Assembly (NCBI GenBank): GCA_910579105.1
Contig: CAJTRT010000006.1
Coordinates: 9,360-73,359 of the forward strand
Length of the DNA stretch: 64,000 nt
DNA from: an uncultured Muribaculaceae bacterium
GTDB lineage: Bacteria > Bacteroidota > Bacteroidia > Bacteroidales > Muribaculaceae
Direction of reading: 5' to 3'
Of this stretch, positions 7,407-16,226 are shown in pieces; positions within the stretch are counted from its first letter, which is position 1; every line of letters begins with the position of its first letter. Under the pieces are notes generated by a model that ran no database searches, had not been told where the DNA came from, and saw nothing but the letters and a program-made list of their open reading frames with translations. Both the position numbers and the translations under genes were made by a program.

Positions 7407-9080
7407 ATGAGAAAGTTACTGATAGCGGTTGCCGCCGGAGGCATGCTTGCCGCGGCCGGAGGGGCGTTGGCGGGGAAGGCCGAGACGCGCAGCCCGAAGG
7501 GGGAGATTTCGCGGAACCTGGATATTTTCGCCTCGGTCTACAAGGCGTTGCAGACGAACTATGTGGACACTGTCGACGCGGAGAAGTCGATCAACACGGC
7601 TATCTCGGCGATGCTCGACGAGATCGACCCGTATACCGAGTATTTCCCGGAAAAGGAGCAGGAGGAGCTGCTGACGATTTCGACGGGGGAGTACGGCGGC
7701 ATAGGCTCCTATATTCAGCAGCGTGACTCGTTCACCATCATCTCGGAGCCTCGCGAGGGGAGTCCGGCGCAGCGCGCGGGGCTTCTTCCGGGCGACAGGA
7801 TTCTGATGATCGACGGGGACACGGTGAAAGGTCTCGGGAGCGACAAGGTATCGAAGCGGCTGAAAGGCCAGGCGGGGACGGAGGTCAAGGTCACGGTTAT
7901 CCGTCCGTACGCGGGGGATGATTCCGTGAGGACCATCGCCGTGACCCGCGAGAAGATCGAGGTCGACCCTGTGCCGTACTACGGGGTCCAGCGGGGCGAC
8001 ATCGGCTATATCCAGCTTGTGACTTTCAACGAGAAGACCTACGACAAGACCCGGGACGCGTTACGCGAGCTGAAGGCCGACCCCCGGGTGAAGTCGATTG
8101 TGCTCGACCTTCGCGGCAACGGGGGCGGGCTGCTGGAGAGCGCCGTGAAGGTGGCGAGCCTTTTCGTGCCGAAGGGCACGGAGGTGGTTCGGACGCGCGG
8201 CCGCGGGCTTCTGAACGAGAAGATCTACAAGACGACCACGAAGCCGGTCGACACGGAGATTCCTCTGGCGGTGCTTGTGAACGGGTCGTCGGCGTCGGCG
8301 TCGGAGATTGTGAGCGGCGCTTTGCAGGATCTTGACAGGGCCGTGATCGTGGGTGAGCGGTCGTTCGGCAAGGGGCTTGTGCAGTCGACCTCTCAGGTGC
8401 CCTACAACGGCCTTCTGAAAGTGACGATCGCGAAGTACTACATACCATCGGGGCGTCTGATCCAGGCTATCGACTACTCGCGCCGCAATCCCGACGGTAG
8501 CGTGGCGCGGATTCCCGACTCGCTGACGACGGTGTGGCACACGCGCGCCGGGCGCGAGGTTCGCGACGGGGGCGGGATCACGCCCGATGTGAAGGTGGAG
8601 TATCCCGAGGGGAACCGGCTGGTCTACAACATCGTGCGCGACAATTGGAGTTTCGATTTCGCCACGCGCTACGCCACGCGGCATGACTCGGTGCCGAGGC
8701 CGGAGGATTTCGAGGTGACGGACACTATCTTCAACGAGTTCAAGGGGTTCATCGACCCGGAGAAGTTTGAGTATGACCGCATGTGCGAGGTCGTCATGGA
8801 GCAGCTGGAAAAGGCTGTCGAGACCGAGGGGTACATGAACGAGAATGTGCGGGCGCAGCTCGACACGCTCAAAGCGACGCTGCGGCACGACCTCGACCAC
8901 GACCTCGACCTGAACCGCGAGTGGATCAGCCGCTACCTGGCGGGTGAAATACTGCAACGCTACTATTTCAGCCGCGGCGCTACGATTGAGGCGCTGAAAC
9001 ATGACCAGGACCTCGATTCGGCGGCCCGCGTGCTGCAAACGCCGGGGAGGTACGGGGAGATTCTGAAGCCGAAGGCCTGA
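7407..9080 (+). CDS. S41 family C-terminal processing peptidase (CtpA/Prc type)
   Basis: This is an envelope serine protease that trims C-termini and degrades misfolded or lipoprotein substrates in the periplasm. The 557 residues start with a signal or anchor sequence (MRKLLIAVAAGGMLAAAGGA). A PDZ domain spans about 85-170 (YGGIGSYI to VKVTVIR). The S41 domain carries NGSSASASEIVSGALQD (~291-307, catalytic Ser) and GERSFGKGLVQ (~317-327, catalytic Lys). The ATG at 7407 is used; an in-frame TTG six bases upstream is less likely. A ~190-residue C-terminal extension with charged helices follows the catalytic core. Confidence 0.93.
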   Translation: MRKLLIAVAAGGMLAAAGGALAGKAETRSPKGEISRNLDIFASVYKALQTNYVDTVDAEKSINTAISAMLDEIDPYTEYFPEKEQEELLTISTGEYGGIGSYIQQRDSFTIISEPREGSPAQRAGLLPGDRILMIDGDTVKGLGSDKVSKRLKGQAGTEVKVTVIRPYAGDDSVRTIAVTREKIEVDPVPYYGVQRGDIGYIQLVTFNEKTYDKTRDALRELKADPRVKSIVLDLRGNGGGLLESAVKVASLFVPKGTEVVRTRGRGLLNEKIYKTTTKPVDTEIPLAVLVNGSSASASEIVSGALQDLDRAVIVGERSFGKGLVQSTSQVPYNGLLKVTIAKYYIPSGRLIQAIDYSRRNPDGSVARIPDSLTTVWHTRAGREVRDGGGITPDVKVEYPEGNRLVYNIVRDNWSFDFATRYATRHDSVPRPEDFEVTDTIFNEFKGFIDPEKFEYDRMCEVVMEQLEKAVETEGYMNENVRAQLDTLKATLRHDLDHDLDLNREWISRYLAGEILQRYYFSRGATIEALKHDQDLDSAARVLQTPGRYGEILKPKA

Positions 9081-9114
9081 GGATAAAGGGCCGCCGGGAA
9101 ATTTTGACCGGGCA

Positions 9115-9240
9115 GGGCGCGCCGCTCGGCTTCGCCTCGCTCCACCTGACATTCGCGGGGGGCGCCGTGCGGCAGGTATACGCGGCGCGCCGCGTCCCTA
9201 CTATGGGGCAGGGCGCGCCGCTCGGCTTCGCCTCGCCACG
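9115..9240. repeat. Composite block: two GCTCG palindromes and one REP
   Basis: Two copies of the GCTCGGCTTCGCCTCGC palindrome (9123-9140 and 9213-9230) share a preceding CAGGGCGCGCC word. They flank a REP in minus orientation (9177-9201) with stem CGCGGC/GCCGCG and terminal GTCCCTAC. The block occupies most of the gap after the protease gene. Confidence 0.75.
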
Positions 9241-9309
9241 GTGCGGAGCGAGGGGGAGGGGGCGTTTGGGGAAGGATTTGGGGTGAATGGGATGGTTTGG
9301 CGGGAAAAG

Positions 9310-9341
9310 TTTGCGGATTTCGGGGGAAAAGCGTATCTTTG
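9310..9341 (+). promoter_or_regulatory. Bacteroidetes promoter for the PpiD-like gene
   Basis: TTTG at 9310-9313, a 20-nt spacer and TATCTTTG at 9334-9341 match the -33/-7 consensus exactly. It lies about 60 nt before the ATG at 9404. Confidence 0.8.
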
Positions 9342-9403
9342 CGCGCTAATGCCCTTATATTGACGAAATAATATAAAAAACAAAATAAACCGTTTGTCAT
9401 TAG

Positions 9404-11467
9404 ATGTCAACACTTGAATCAATCCGCCAGCGGCCCGTCCTGATCATCTCGATCCTGGGTGTGGCACTGCTGCTGTTCATCCTGACGGCTGTTGACCGTC
9501 CGCAGGAGCTCTTCTCCGACAACCACACCGTCGTGAAGGTCGACGGTCAGAAAATCGACTATATGGAATACCAGCGCCGGGTGGAGGAGCAGCAGGAGCA
9601 GCTCCGCCAGCAGGGTTACACGAACCTCGACGCGGCGCAGGTGCAGCAGTATACCTTGCAGCAGATGGTCAACGAGGCACTCATGAACCAGGAGATCGAG
9701 CGCCTGGGGCTGAAGGTGACCGATAAGGAGCTGACTTCGGCGCTGCTTGGCGACACTCCTCATCCCTATGTGGGCCAGATGCTTCGCCAGATGGGTGTTC
9801 CCTCGGCTCAGATGCTTTACGACTACGCCTACAATCCTTCGAAGAACGGGGTTGACGCGCAGCAGGCGCAGCAGCTCCAGGGAATGTGGAAGGCGCTGGA
9901 ACAGGACACAGAAAAACTGCTGTTGCAGCAGAAGTTCATGAGCATGTTCACAGGAGCTCTGACGGCCAACAAGCTTGACGCGAAGGCCGTCTACGAGGAT
10001 AACGCCTCGACCTCGACCATCGCCTACGCGAAGGCCGACTTCTCGCAGCTCAAGGACGATGACTTCCCCGTGAGCGACAGCGAGATCAGCTCGCTCTACA
10101 ACCAGGAGAAGAACCGCTACCGCATCACGGAGCCGCAGACGGTTATTTCCTATGTGACCGTCGACATCGCTCCCTCGGAGGCCGACCGCCTCGCCGCGGA
10201 GAAGGAAGTCGAGGGCGCCGTGGCCGCCCTGAAGGCCCAGGAGGGCACAGAGGGTATCGCGGCCGACTCGAAGTTCTACGTCAACCGCGTGAGCGCCACC
10301 GCGTCGAAGCTGGCCTCGAACCTCAAGAACAACCTCGAGAAGATCCAGGCCGACACGGTGAGCGTCATCTCTACCTACGACAACCGCTATACGATCGCCA
10401 AGCTGCTCGGCACCACCACCGCGGTGGATTCGGTGCTTCTCGACATAGCCTATCTCAACGAGGGCGTGAACGCCGACAGCATCATCGCCAGCCTTAACTC
10501 CGGGGTGAAGGCCGACAGCATCGCCGCCGTGGCCCAGAAGAACGACAGCGTTTGGGCCTCGATGACCGATCCCTCGATGACGATTCTCCGCGACGAGATC
10601 TCGCAGGCCGAGACAGGGCGTTTCTTCGCGCCTAAGAGCGCCGGAGCCAACCCCAACATGGCCATCAAGGTGCGCTCGAAGAAGGCACCCGTGACTGTTT
10701 ACGACATAGCCGAGGTAACATATGACGTGCTTCCGAGCAATGCGACCGTGAGCAAGCTGAACGACGACCTGCGCAAGTTCCTGGCGGAGAACACCACGAC
10801 CAAGGCTTTCGAGGAGAACGCCACCAAGGCCGGCTACAGCGCTCTGACAGCGGTTGTGACCCCCTCGAGCCTCTCGGTGAACGGTCTTCCCGAGAGCCGC
10901 AACGCCGCGAAGTGGGCGATTGGCGCTAAGAAGGACGAGGTTTCGGGCGTGTTCAAGGACGACAAGGACAGCCGCCTTATGGCCGCCGCCGTCAAGGATG
11001 TTTATACGGGCGACTATGTTCCGGCGACGAATCCCGAGGTGCGCGCCTATCTGACCAACAAGATCCGCAACCAGAAGAAGGCCGAGAGCCTTGTGGCCAA
11101 GTACCAGGGTAAGGGTAAGAGCGTTGCCGAGTACGCCGCCGCCATGGGCGTGAAGGCCGACACCACGCAGGTAACCTTCGGCCAGGGCTACGTCCGCGGC
11201 TTCGGCATGAACGAGGGCGCCCTCCAGGCCAACGTTGCCGTGGCCAAGCAGGGGGAGGTCCGCGGGCCGGTGGCGCTTAACAACTCGGTGGTAGTGTTCG
11301 ACGTTGTTTCGGTGGCCGAGCAGGGCCGCGCGTTCGACTACGCCAACGACGCGATGGTGTTCAACCAGCGCGAGGGTGTGCAGACCTTCCAGAACCAGCT
11401 GTTCAACGTGCTTCTTGGCAACAAGAAGGTGGAGAACCGCGTGCAGAAGTTCTATTCAGAGCGATAA
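9404..11467 (+). CDS. PpiD-like membrane-anchored peptidyl-prolyl isomerase / SurA N-domain protein
   Basis: This is a periplasmic folding factor anchored in the inner membrane. The 687-residue protein has a short cytosolic start (MSTLESIRQRP), one membrane helix (~12-30) and a SurA/PpiD-type N-terminal domain (VVKVDGQKIDYMEYQRR onwards, with a Gln-rich helical region). A long chaperone body follows with a probable, poorly conserved parvulin-like segment. Length and topology match Bacteroidetes PpiD homologues. A textbook promoter precedes it and two hairpins follow the stop. It likely assists outer-membrane protein biogenesis. Confidence 0.9.
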   Translation: MSTLESIRQRPVLIISILGVALLLFILTAVDRPQELFSDNHTVVKVDGQKIDYMEYQRRVEEQQEQLRQQGYTNLDAAQVQQYTLQQMVNEALMNQEIERLGLKVTDKELTSALLGDTPHPYVGQMLRQMGVPSAQMLYDYAYNPSKNGVDAQQAQQLQGMWKALEQDTEKLLLQQKFMSMFTGALTANKLDAKAVYEDNASTSTIAYAKADFSQLKDDDFPVSDSEISSLYNQEKNRYRITEPQTVISYVTVDIAPSEADRLAAEKEVEGAVAALKAQEGTEGIAADSKFYVNRVSATASKLASNLKNNLEKIQADTVSVISTYDNRYTIAKLLGTTTAVDSVLLDIAYLNEGVNADSIIASLNSGVKADSIAAVAQKNDSVWASMTDPSMTILRDEISQAETGRFFAPKSAGANPNMAIKVRSKKAPVTVYDIAEVTYDVLPSNATVSKLNDDLRKFLAENTTTKAFEENATKAGYSALTAVVTPSSLSVNGLPESRNAAKWAIGAKKDEVSGVFKDDKDSRLMAAAVKDVYTGDYVPATNPEVRAYLTNKIRNQKKAESLVAKYQGKGKSVAEYAAAMGVKADTTQVTFGQGYVRGFGMNEGALQANVAVAKQGEVRGPVALNNSVVVFDVVSVAEQGRAFDYANDAMVFNQREGVQTFQNQLFNVLLGNKKVENRVQKFYSER

Positions 11468-11484
11468 CGGGGAGACCGGCGCTC

Positions 11485-11563
11485 CCGGCCGTAAAAAGGC
11501 CGGACGGCGCTTCCTGGCAAAACATACCCCGCCGAGGTGCCGCGAAAGCGGCGGCCGGCGGGG
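11485..11563 (+). terminator. Double hairpin after the PpiD-like gene
   Basis: The first hairpin is CCGGCC-GTAAAAA-GGCCGG (11485-11503). The second is a two-tier hairpin with CCCCGCCG/CGGCGGGG (11527-11534 with 11556-11563) enclosing GCCGC-GAAA-GCGGC. Both follow the stop within 100 nt. U tracts are weak. Confidence 0.5.
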
Positions 11564-11614
11564 TTGCCTGTTTCCGGGGAGAGGAATAAGTTTTATAAGA
11601 ATTATAAGTTTTAC

Positions 11615-11659
11615 AAAGGAGCTTGGATTAAAAAAGGAGCTTGGATTAAAAAGGAGAGC
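11615..11659 (+). repeat. 18-nt tandem repeat carrying duplicated GGAG sequences
   Basis: Two exact copies of AAAGGAGCTTGGATTAAA (11615-11632 and 11633-11650) and a partial third (AAGGAGAGCTT) run into the ATG at 11662. Each copy carries a GGAG ribosome-binding word; only the last is correctly spaced for the start. Copy number could tune expression, which is inference. Confidence 0.8.
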
Positions 11660-11661
11660 TT

Positions 11662-12489
11662 ATGGAAAAGGATAAATCGGACGCGGGGGCCGGGGCTGGC
11701 GGTAAGAGGGCGGTTTTCGAACAGGAGTATTTTCTGACGCCGGCGGAGTGCGACCCGCAGGGTAGGATGCCTGTCACGCTTCTGATCAACCGTCTGATAG
11801 AGGTGGCGACGCTCCACGCCAACGAGCTGGGGATAGGGTTCGCGTCGCTGGTTGACCGGGGGGAGACGTGGGTGCTGTCGCGGGTCGCGGTGGAGATGGG
11901 GCGCTATCCCCGGTGGAACGAGACGTACAGGATCGCGACGTGGGTGTGCTCGATCAACAGGCTGTTCTCGGAACGCGATTTCGAGATTACCGACGGGGAG
12001 GGGAGGCCGCTGGGCCACGCCCGGACAGTATGGGCCGTGATGAACACGCATACGCGCCAGGTGGCCGATATAAGCCGCATGGAGTGGATCCGGGAGCTTG
12101 TGCCGGACAGGGATTGCCCGATCGCGAAACCGAGCCGCCTGCGGCCTCTGACGGCGTTTGAGAGCCACCCCTACCGTTTTACCTATTGTGACCTTGACTT
12201 CAACCGCCACGTCAATTCCTCGCGCTACATAGAGCTTCTGCTAAACCAGTGGGGGCTTGACTTCCACGACCGGCACAGGCTGGAGCGCTTCGAGATCGCC
12301 TATATCCGGGAGGCGGTTTACGGGGAAGAGGTGGAAGTGAGGATTTGCGGGGAGCCGGGAGAGGCCGCTCGCCGCGGCTCGCTCCACCCGACATCCAGCG
12401 GGGAGGTTTTCCTCGCCGAACTGGCGCACGGGGGCGAGGGGCTTTGCAGGGCGCTGCTGCGGTTCGGGGAGACTGGGGGCGCGGGCTGA
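11662..12489 (+). CDS. Acyl-ACP thioesterase (FatA/FatB-type double hotdog), with palindrome-encoded insert
   Basis: The enzyme releases fatty acids from acyl-carrier protein. The 275 residues form two hotdog domains: the N-terminal one (VFEQEYFLTPAECD to VWAVMNTHTRQ) and the C-terminal one with the conserved CDLDFNRHVNSSRYIE segment (~173-188), where the Asn/His positions of the catalytic network lie. A type a palindrome (12364-12393) sits in frame inside the second hotdog domain and encodes EAARRGSLHPTS. The usual strand register resumes after it (GEVFLAEL). The tandem GGAG repeat precedes the ATG. Confidence 0.88.
   Translation: MEKDKSDAGAGAGGKRAVFEQEYFLTPAECDPQGRMPVTLLINRLIEVATLHANELGIGFASLVDRGETWVLSRVAVEMGRYPRWNETYRIATWVCSINRLFSERDFEITDGEGRPLGHARTVWAVMNTHTRQVADISRMEWIRELVPDRDCPIAKPSRLRPLTAFESHPYRFTYCDLDFNRHVNSSRYIELLLNQWGLDFHDRHRLERFEIAYIREAVYGEEVEVRICGEPGEAARRGSLHPTSSGEVFLAELAHGGEGLCRALLRFGETGGAG
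12364..12393. repeat. GCTCG-type palindrome type a inside the thioesterase CDS
   Basis: The copy reads GCCGCTCGCCGCGGCTCGCT and then CCACCCGACA, the same element found between genes elsewhere. The thioesterase frame stays open through it, adding about ten residues. Confidence 0.75.
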
Positions 12490-12562
12490 ATGATGAACGG
12501 CTCCGCTGGGGGGATGCAGCGGCGAGCGGCAAGCGGAACCCGGCAGGGTGCGGGAATGGCGG

Positions 12563-12589
12563 ATTATACGCGGCACGCCGCATCCCTAC
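12563..12589 (-). repeat. REP, CGCGGC-stem type
   Basis: ATTATACGCGGCACGCCG followed by CATCCCTAC is the minus-orientation REP with one stem mismatch. It lies in the convergent gap between the thioesterase and metallophosphoesterase genes. Confidence 0.8.
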
Positions 12590-12628
12590 ACACAAGGAGG
12601 GGAAGAGGGGGAATGGAGGGAAAGAGGG

Positions 12629-13648
12629 CTATTTTTTCTTTTTTGGGCGCTTGGAGGCGAAGTCGGCGGGGTAGTCGGCGGGGTGGAGGATGGTGCCGTC
12701 GGCGAGGCGGACGCGGGTGGAGAGGGCGCGCTCTCCCTCGCGGAGGGTTATGACGCGGACGCCGGGCTTGCCGAGGTGGTTGTAGACGGTCTTGCCGCCG
12801 GAATATCGGCCGTAGGCGAGGAGGATGTTCCAGTAGGTCGTGGCGAAGTCGTTGTCGTGGTCGTGTCCGAAGAATACGCCGAAGACGTCGCCCTGCTCCT
12901 TTATGGCGGTGAACATTCCGGAGTTCATCCTGGGGCAGCAGATGTCTTCGCCGTGTGTTCCGGCGATGTATGAGTCGGTCTGCGACCAGGCGTATTCCAT
13001 CTCGGGAAGGGGTATGTGGAAGAACATCAGTGAGGGGAGGGGCTTTCCGCCGTTGAGTTCGGTGTAACGGGTGGAGTTTGCCTTGTACCAGACGATCTGT
13101 GGGGTCGTGAGCCAGGCGTATTTGCCGGTGTTCTTGATGTATGAGCCTTCGTGGGAGTCGAGGAGGTAGAGGACGGAGGCTACGCGGGAGGTGTCGGCGG
13201 CGGAGCGTATCTCGATGGTGTAGTCGGGGGATGGAATTCCGCGGCGGTCGGGGGCGAGGCATCCGGGTATTGAGCGCATTAGGTCGTAGCTCTCGGGTAG
13301 GGAGAGGTCGAACTGGTGGTCGTGGTTGCCGAACACGAAGGCGAAGGGGAGGCCTCGGTCGACGAGGGGGGCTGTGAGGGCTGTGAGGGCTTCGGCGACG
13401 CCGTCGGCGTAGACCTGGTCGCCGGTGAAGATGACGAGGTCGGGCTGCTCGGCGTCGAGGGCGGAGGCGATGTTGTCGACGGCGGTGCGGGAGGCTGACT
13501 TGCCTGCTTTATAGTGAGTGTCGGTTACCTGGAGGATCTTGAAGGAGCCGTCGGGGCGGAAGGCCAGGGGGGCAGGCTCCCGGGCGGGGAGAGGGAGAGC
13601 CATGGCGGGGAGGATGAGGGCGGCGAGGAGGGATTTGAGGGGTTTCAT
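12629..13648 (-). CDS. Secreted calcineurin-like metallophosphoesterase
   Basis: This dinuclear-metal phosphoesterase of 339 residues is exported (signal peptide MKPLKSLLAALILPAMALPLPA). The fold's motifs appear in order: VTDTHY (~41), FTGDQV (~74), GNHDH (~107), FFHIPLPE (~205) and GHDHDND (~256). The substrate is unknown; the family includes purple-acid-phosphatase-like and nucleotidase enzymes. It is the last gene of the minus-strand cluster headed by the tubulin-like gene, separated from the next by a repeat block. Functional coupling to the cluster is conjecture. The C-terminus ends in a Lys tract (RPKKKK). Confidence 0.88.
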   Translation of the reverse strand: MKPLKSLLAALILPAMALPLPAREPAPLAFRPDGSFKILQVTDTHYKAGKSASRTAVDNIASALDAEQPDLVIFTGDQVYADGVAEALTALTAPLVDRGLPFAFVFGNHDHQFDLSLPESYDLMRSIPGCLAPDRRGIPSPDYTIEIRSAADTSRVASVLYLLDSHEGSYIKNTGKYAWLTTPQIVWYKANSTRYTELNGGKPLPSLMFFHIPLPEMEYAWSQTDSYIAGTHGEDICCPRMNSGMFTAIKEQGDVFGVFFGHDHDNDFATTYWNILLAYGRYSGGKTVYNHLGKPGVRVITLREGERALSTRVRLADGTILHPADYPADFASKRPKKKK

Positions 13649-13720
13649 TTGTCTTTCGGGAGGGTTGGTTGGGGATTCGCGGGGATTCGCAGGGATTCCG
13701 CCCCGCGCACGCGACGGAAG

Positions 13721-13869
13721 GCCGCTCGCCTTCGGCTCGCTCCACCCGACAGCTTACGGGAGAGGGAGGAGAGAGACGCTCGGCTTTGCCTCGCCACGGT
13801 GGGGAGGGTTCACGGAGGGATGGAGAGACGAGGGGAGAGCGGATTATACGCGGCACGCCGCGTCCCTAC
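13721..13869. repeat. Composite block: type a and type b palindromes plus REP
   Basis: A type a copy (13721-13752, ending CCCGACAG), a type b copy (13776-13801, GCTCGGCTTTGCCTCGCCAC) and a CGCGGC-stem REP (13843-13869, head to the right) fill the 318-nt gap between two minus-strand genes. No promoter or terminator is evident in the gap. Confidence 0.8.
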
Positions 13870-13966
13870 AGGCGGGGAGGCAGGAGACGGGGAGAATGAG
13901 CGGCGGAGGCTGGCGGGGCGCAGGGAGGAAGAGGCGGGGAGGGGCCCAGGGAGGGCGGAGGGGAGA

Positions 13967-15070
13967 TCAGGGCTCCATGACGACGCGGAGGCCGTTGATG
14001 GAGTCTTTCTCGCGCTCGGCGATGCGGCGGCGGTAGGCGCAGCGGAGTGGCTCGGCAGAGTTGTCCATCCAGGAGCCGCCGCGGCGGACGCGGTTCTCGG
14101 TGCGCTTGCTGTCGAGGGGGTTGGTCTTGGGGAGCTTGTCGTAGCTTCCCTTGAAGTCCTGGCAGTACTCCCAGACGTTGCCGCTCATGTCGTAGAGGCC
14201 GATCCCGTTGGGCTTCTTTGACTTGACGGGGTGGGGGCGGGAGTTGGAGTTCTTCATGTACCAGCCGACTTCGCCGGCGGTGTCGGAGCCGGAGTATTTT
14301 GTGGGCTTGAGGTTCTGGCCTCCGCGGGCGGCGTATTCCCATTCGGCCTCTGTGGGGAGGCGGAACTTGCGTCCTGTGACGTTGCTGAGGGCCTGCACGA
14401 ATTTAACGGCGTCGAGCCATGAAATATTTTCCACGGGGTTGTCGGGATTCTTGAAAAGGGAGGGGTTTTCGCCCATTACTTTCTCGTAGAGGGCCTGGGT
14501 GACTTCGGTCTGGCCGATGTAGAAGTCGTTTGTGAGGTTTATCCAGCGTACGGGCTGCTCGTCTTTCTCCTCGCTGTGCTGGTCTTTGGTTGCTCCCATC
14601 TGGAAGCGGCCTGAGAGGACTTTGACGAGTGTGAGAGGTACGCCTGTGGCGTCGTCGGGGACGTTGATCGTGATGGTCTCGACGGGGAAGTCGCCCGCGG
14701 CGGCCTCGTCGCCGGCTCCTTTGGGGGCGACGGTCATGTGGTAGGTGAAGAGGCTCTTGACGGGGTCGAACTGCAAGCGGAGCGGGAGGAAGCTGGAGGT
14801 TTGGATTGTGAGTTTGTCGGTGCCCTGCGGGAGGTAGAGCCAGTAGACTCCGCCTTTGTTCTCGGATTTCACCACGTCGCCCTCGAATACGGGGTCGCTG
14901 GCCACGAGGCCGAGCTTTACGAGGGCGCAGGCGTTGCCGTTGGCGTCGTATTCCTTGAACTGGGCGGCGGAGAGCTCGGAGGTTTCGTTGAACTCGATCA
15001 TTTCGAGCTCCTGGGCGCGGAGGGGGAGTGTTATGGCCGCGAGGATGAGGGCGGCGAGGAGTTTTCTCAT
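13967..15070 (-). CDS. Secreted SUMF1/FGE-fold protein (formylglycine-generating-enzyme-like domain)
   Basis: The 367-residue exported protein (signal peptide MRKLLAALILAAITLPLRAQ) has an N-terminal beta-rich domain (~20-150) and a C-terminal SUMF1-type domain with GRFQMGAT, EVTQALYEKVMGENPS, RLPTEAEWEYAARGG, DMSGNVWEYCQD and VRRGGSWMDN. The paired active-site cysteines of true formylglycine-generating enzymes are not apparent; the end reads LRCAYRRRIAEREKDSINGLR. This points to the large non-catalytic or ligand-binding branch, as in GldK-like proteins. It belongs to the minus-strand tubulin-like cluster. Confidence 0.85.
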   Translation of the reverse strand: MRKLLAALILAAITLPLRAQELEMIEFNETSELSAAQFKEYDANGNACALVKLGLVASDPVFEGDVVKSENKGGVYWLYLPQGTDKLTIQTSSFLPLRLQFDPVKSLFTYHMTVAPKGAGDEAAAGDFPVETITINVPDDATGVPLTLVKVLSGRFQMGATKDQHSEEKDEQPVRWINLTNDFYIGQTEVTQALYEKVMGENPSLFKNPDNPVENISWLDAVKFVQALSNVTGRKFRLPTEAEWEYAARGGQNLKPTKYSGSDTAGEVGWYMKNSNSRPHPVKSKKPNGIGLYDMSGNVWEYCQDFKGSYDKLPKTNPLDSKRTENRVRRGGSWMDNSAEPLRCAYRRRIAEREKDSINGLRVVMEP

Positions 15071-15103
15071 ATGGGGTGGTGGTTTTAGTTTGCGGGGGGA
15101 TTG

Positions 15104-15216
15104 GGGCTCGGCTTCGCCTCGCCACGGTGGGGAGGGCTGACGGGGACCGCTCGCTGAAGCTCGCGGAACCTGACAGGCAGGGCCGGGTAATTATACGCGG
15201 CACGCCGCGTCCCTAC
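15104..15216. repeat. Composite block: type b and type d palindromes plus REP
   Basis: Type b (15104-15129, ending CCACGGTGG), type d (15147-15177, GCTCGCTGAAGCTCGCGGAA then CCTGACAGG) and a CGCGGC-stem REP (15190-15216) fill the gap between the SUMF1-fold and NTF2-like genes. Confidence 0.8.
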
Positions 15217-15234
15217 CAAAGAGGGGGGCGCGGG

Positions 15235-16197
15235 TCAGAGGACGGGGATGTCCTTGGGGCCGAAGGGGGTTTCGCCGTATGGCTGCCAGGTGCGGACGAG
15301 GATCTGAGGCTGGTCCTCGTCGGTGAAGTCCCAGACGAGTACGACGATGCCTTCGTCGGAGTAGCCTTTGGTGTGCCATTTCTGGGAGAGGGTGACGTAG
15401 TAGTAGTCGGGCTTGGCGGGGTGCTGGAGTACGCGGTAGTCGTCGAAGACGACGTTGATGTAGGAGTTACGCTTGAAGACGCGGCGGAGGCCGTCGAGGT
15501 ACTGGCGCTTGTTCTGCTGTGTGTAGACGACCTTGGAGGTGGCGGGGAATTCGGGTCCTCGGCGGCGCTCGGTGATGACCTTGCCGGTGATTATGAGGGC
15601 GTAGTCGGAGAAGATGTCCTCCATGAAGGGGAGGTTCTTGGTGTTGTAGGCGTTCTTGAATTTCTCGCACCAGTCGATGATCTGCATGCGGCGGTCGACT
15701 TCGCTGACGGTGTTTCCCTCGGCGAGCATGCGGGCGTACTCGGTGTTCTCCATGGCGAAGTTTATGTCGTCGATGGCGCCGGAGGGCGCGAAGTCGATTA
15801 CGAGCTCGCGGCGTGAGCCGGAATCGTAGGAGTCGTCGAGGGGGAACATGGTCAGGCCGATGTTGCGGAGCTGGAAGCCGCGTGTGGCGCCGGAGGATTT
15901 GCGGCGGGTTATGCAGTGGTCGACGATGAAGTCGTCCTCGGTTGAGAAGTGGACGTTGTTCCAGGAGGCGGCGAGGGATTCGATGGCGGCGTTCGAGATG
16001 TCGATTCCGGCGAAGTTGATGTCGGTGTTCTGCGCTTTGGCGGCGTTGACGGCGGTGAGGAGCTTCGAGACGTTCTGCTCCATTTTTGCCTTGAGGGCGG
16101 GGTTGTCGATGCCGTCGGAGAACTGGAACTCGACGACACCGGCGCGGATGCCGAGCGCGCAGAGGAGGACCACTAAGAGGGTTGATAGTTTTTTCAT
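15235..16197 (-). CDS. Secreted NTF2-like-fold protein of unknown function
   Basis: The 320-residue protein starts with a signal peptide (MKKLSTLLVVLLCALGIRA). The second half has the pattern of an NTF2-like cone: a helix with WCEKFKNAYNTKNLPFMEDI, FSDYALIITGKVI and the strands YYYVTLSQKWHTKGYSD and GIVVLVWDF. The first half is not assignable. I start at the ATG at 16197; an upstream open extension lacks a signal peptide. It is a member of the eight-gene minus-strand cluster, 29 nt downstream of the next gene's stop. Periplasmic location is inferred. Confidence 0.7.
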   Translation of the reverse strand: MKKLSTLLVVLLCALGIRAGVVEFQFSDGIDNPALKAKMEQNVSKLLTAVNAAKAQNTDINFAGIDISNAAIESLAASWNNVHFSTEDDFIVDHCITRRKSSGATRGFQLRNIGLTMFPLDDSYDSGSRRELVIDFAPSGAIDDINFAMENTEYARMLAEGNTVSEVDRRMQIIDWCEKFKNAYNTKNLPFMEDIFSDYALIITGKVITERRRGPEFPATSKVVYTQQNKRQYLDGLRRVFKRNSYINVVFDDYRVLQHPAKPDYYYVTLSQKWHTKGYSDEGIVVLVWDFTDEDQPQILVRTWQPYGETPFGPKDIPVL

Positions 16198-16226
16198 ATG
16201 ATGATCGGTGTTTTTATCGGGATGTT

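Noticed and set aside
14100..15070. Functional formylglycine-generating enzyme for sulfatases
   Set aside because: The catalytic cysteine pair is not evident and no sulfatase gene is nearby.
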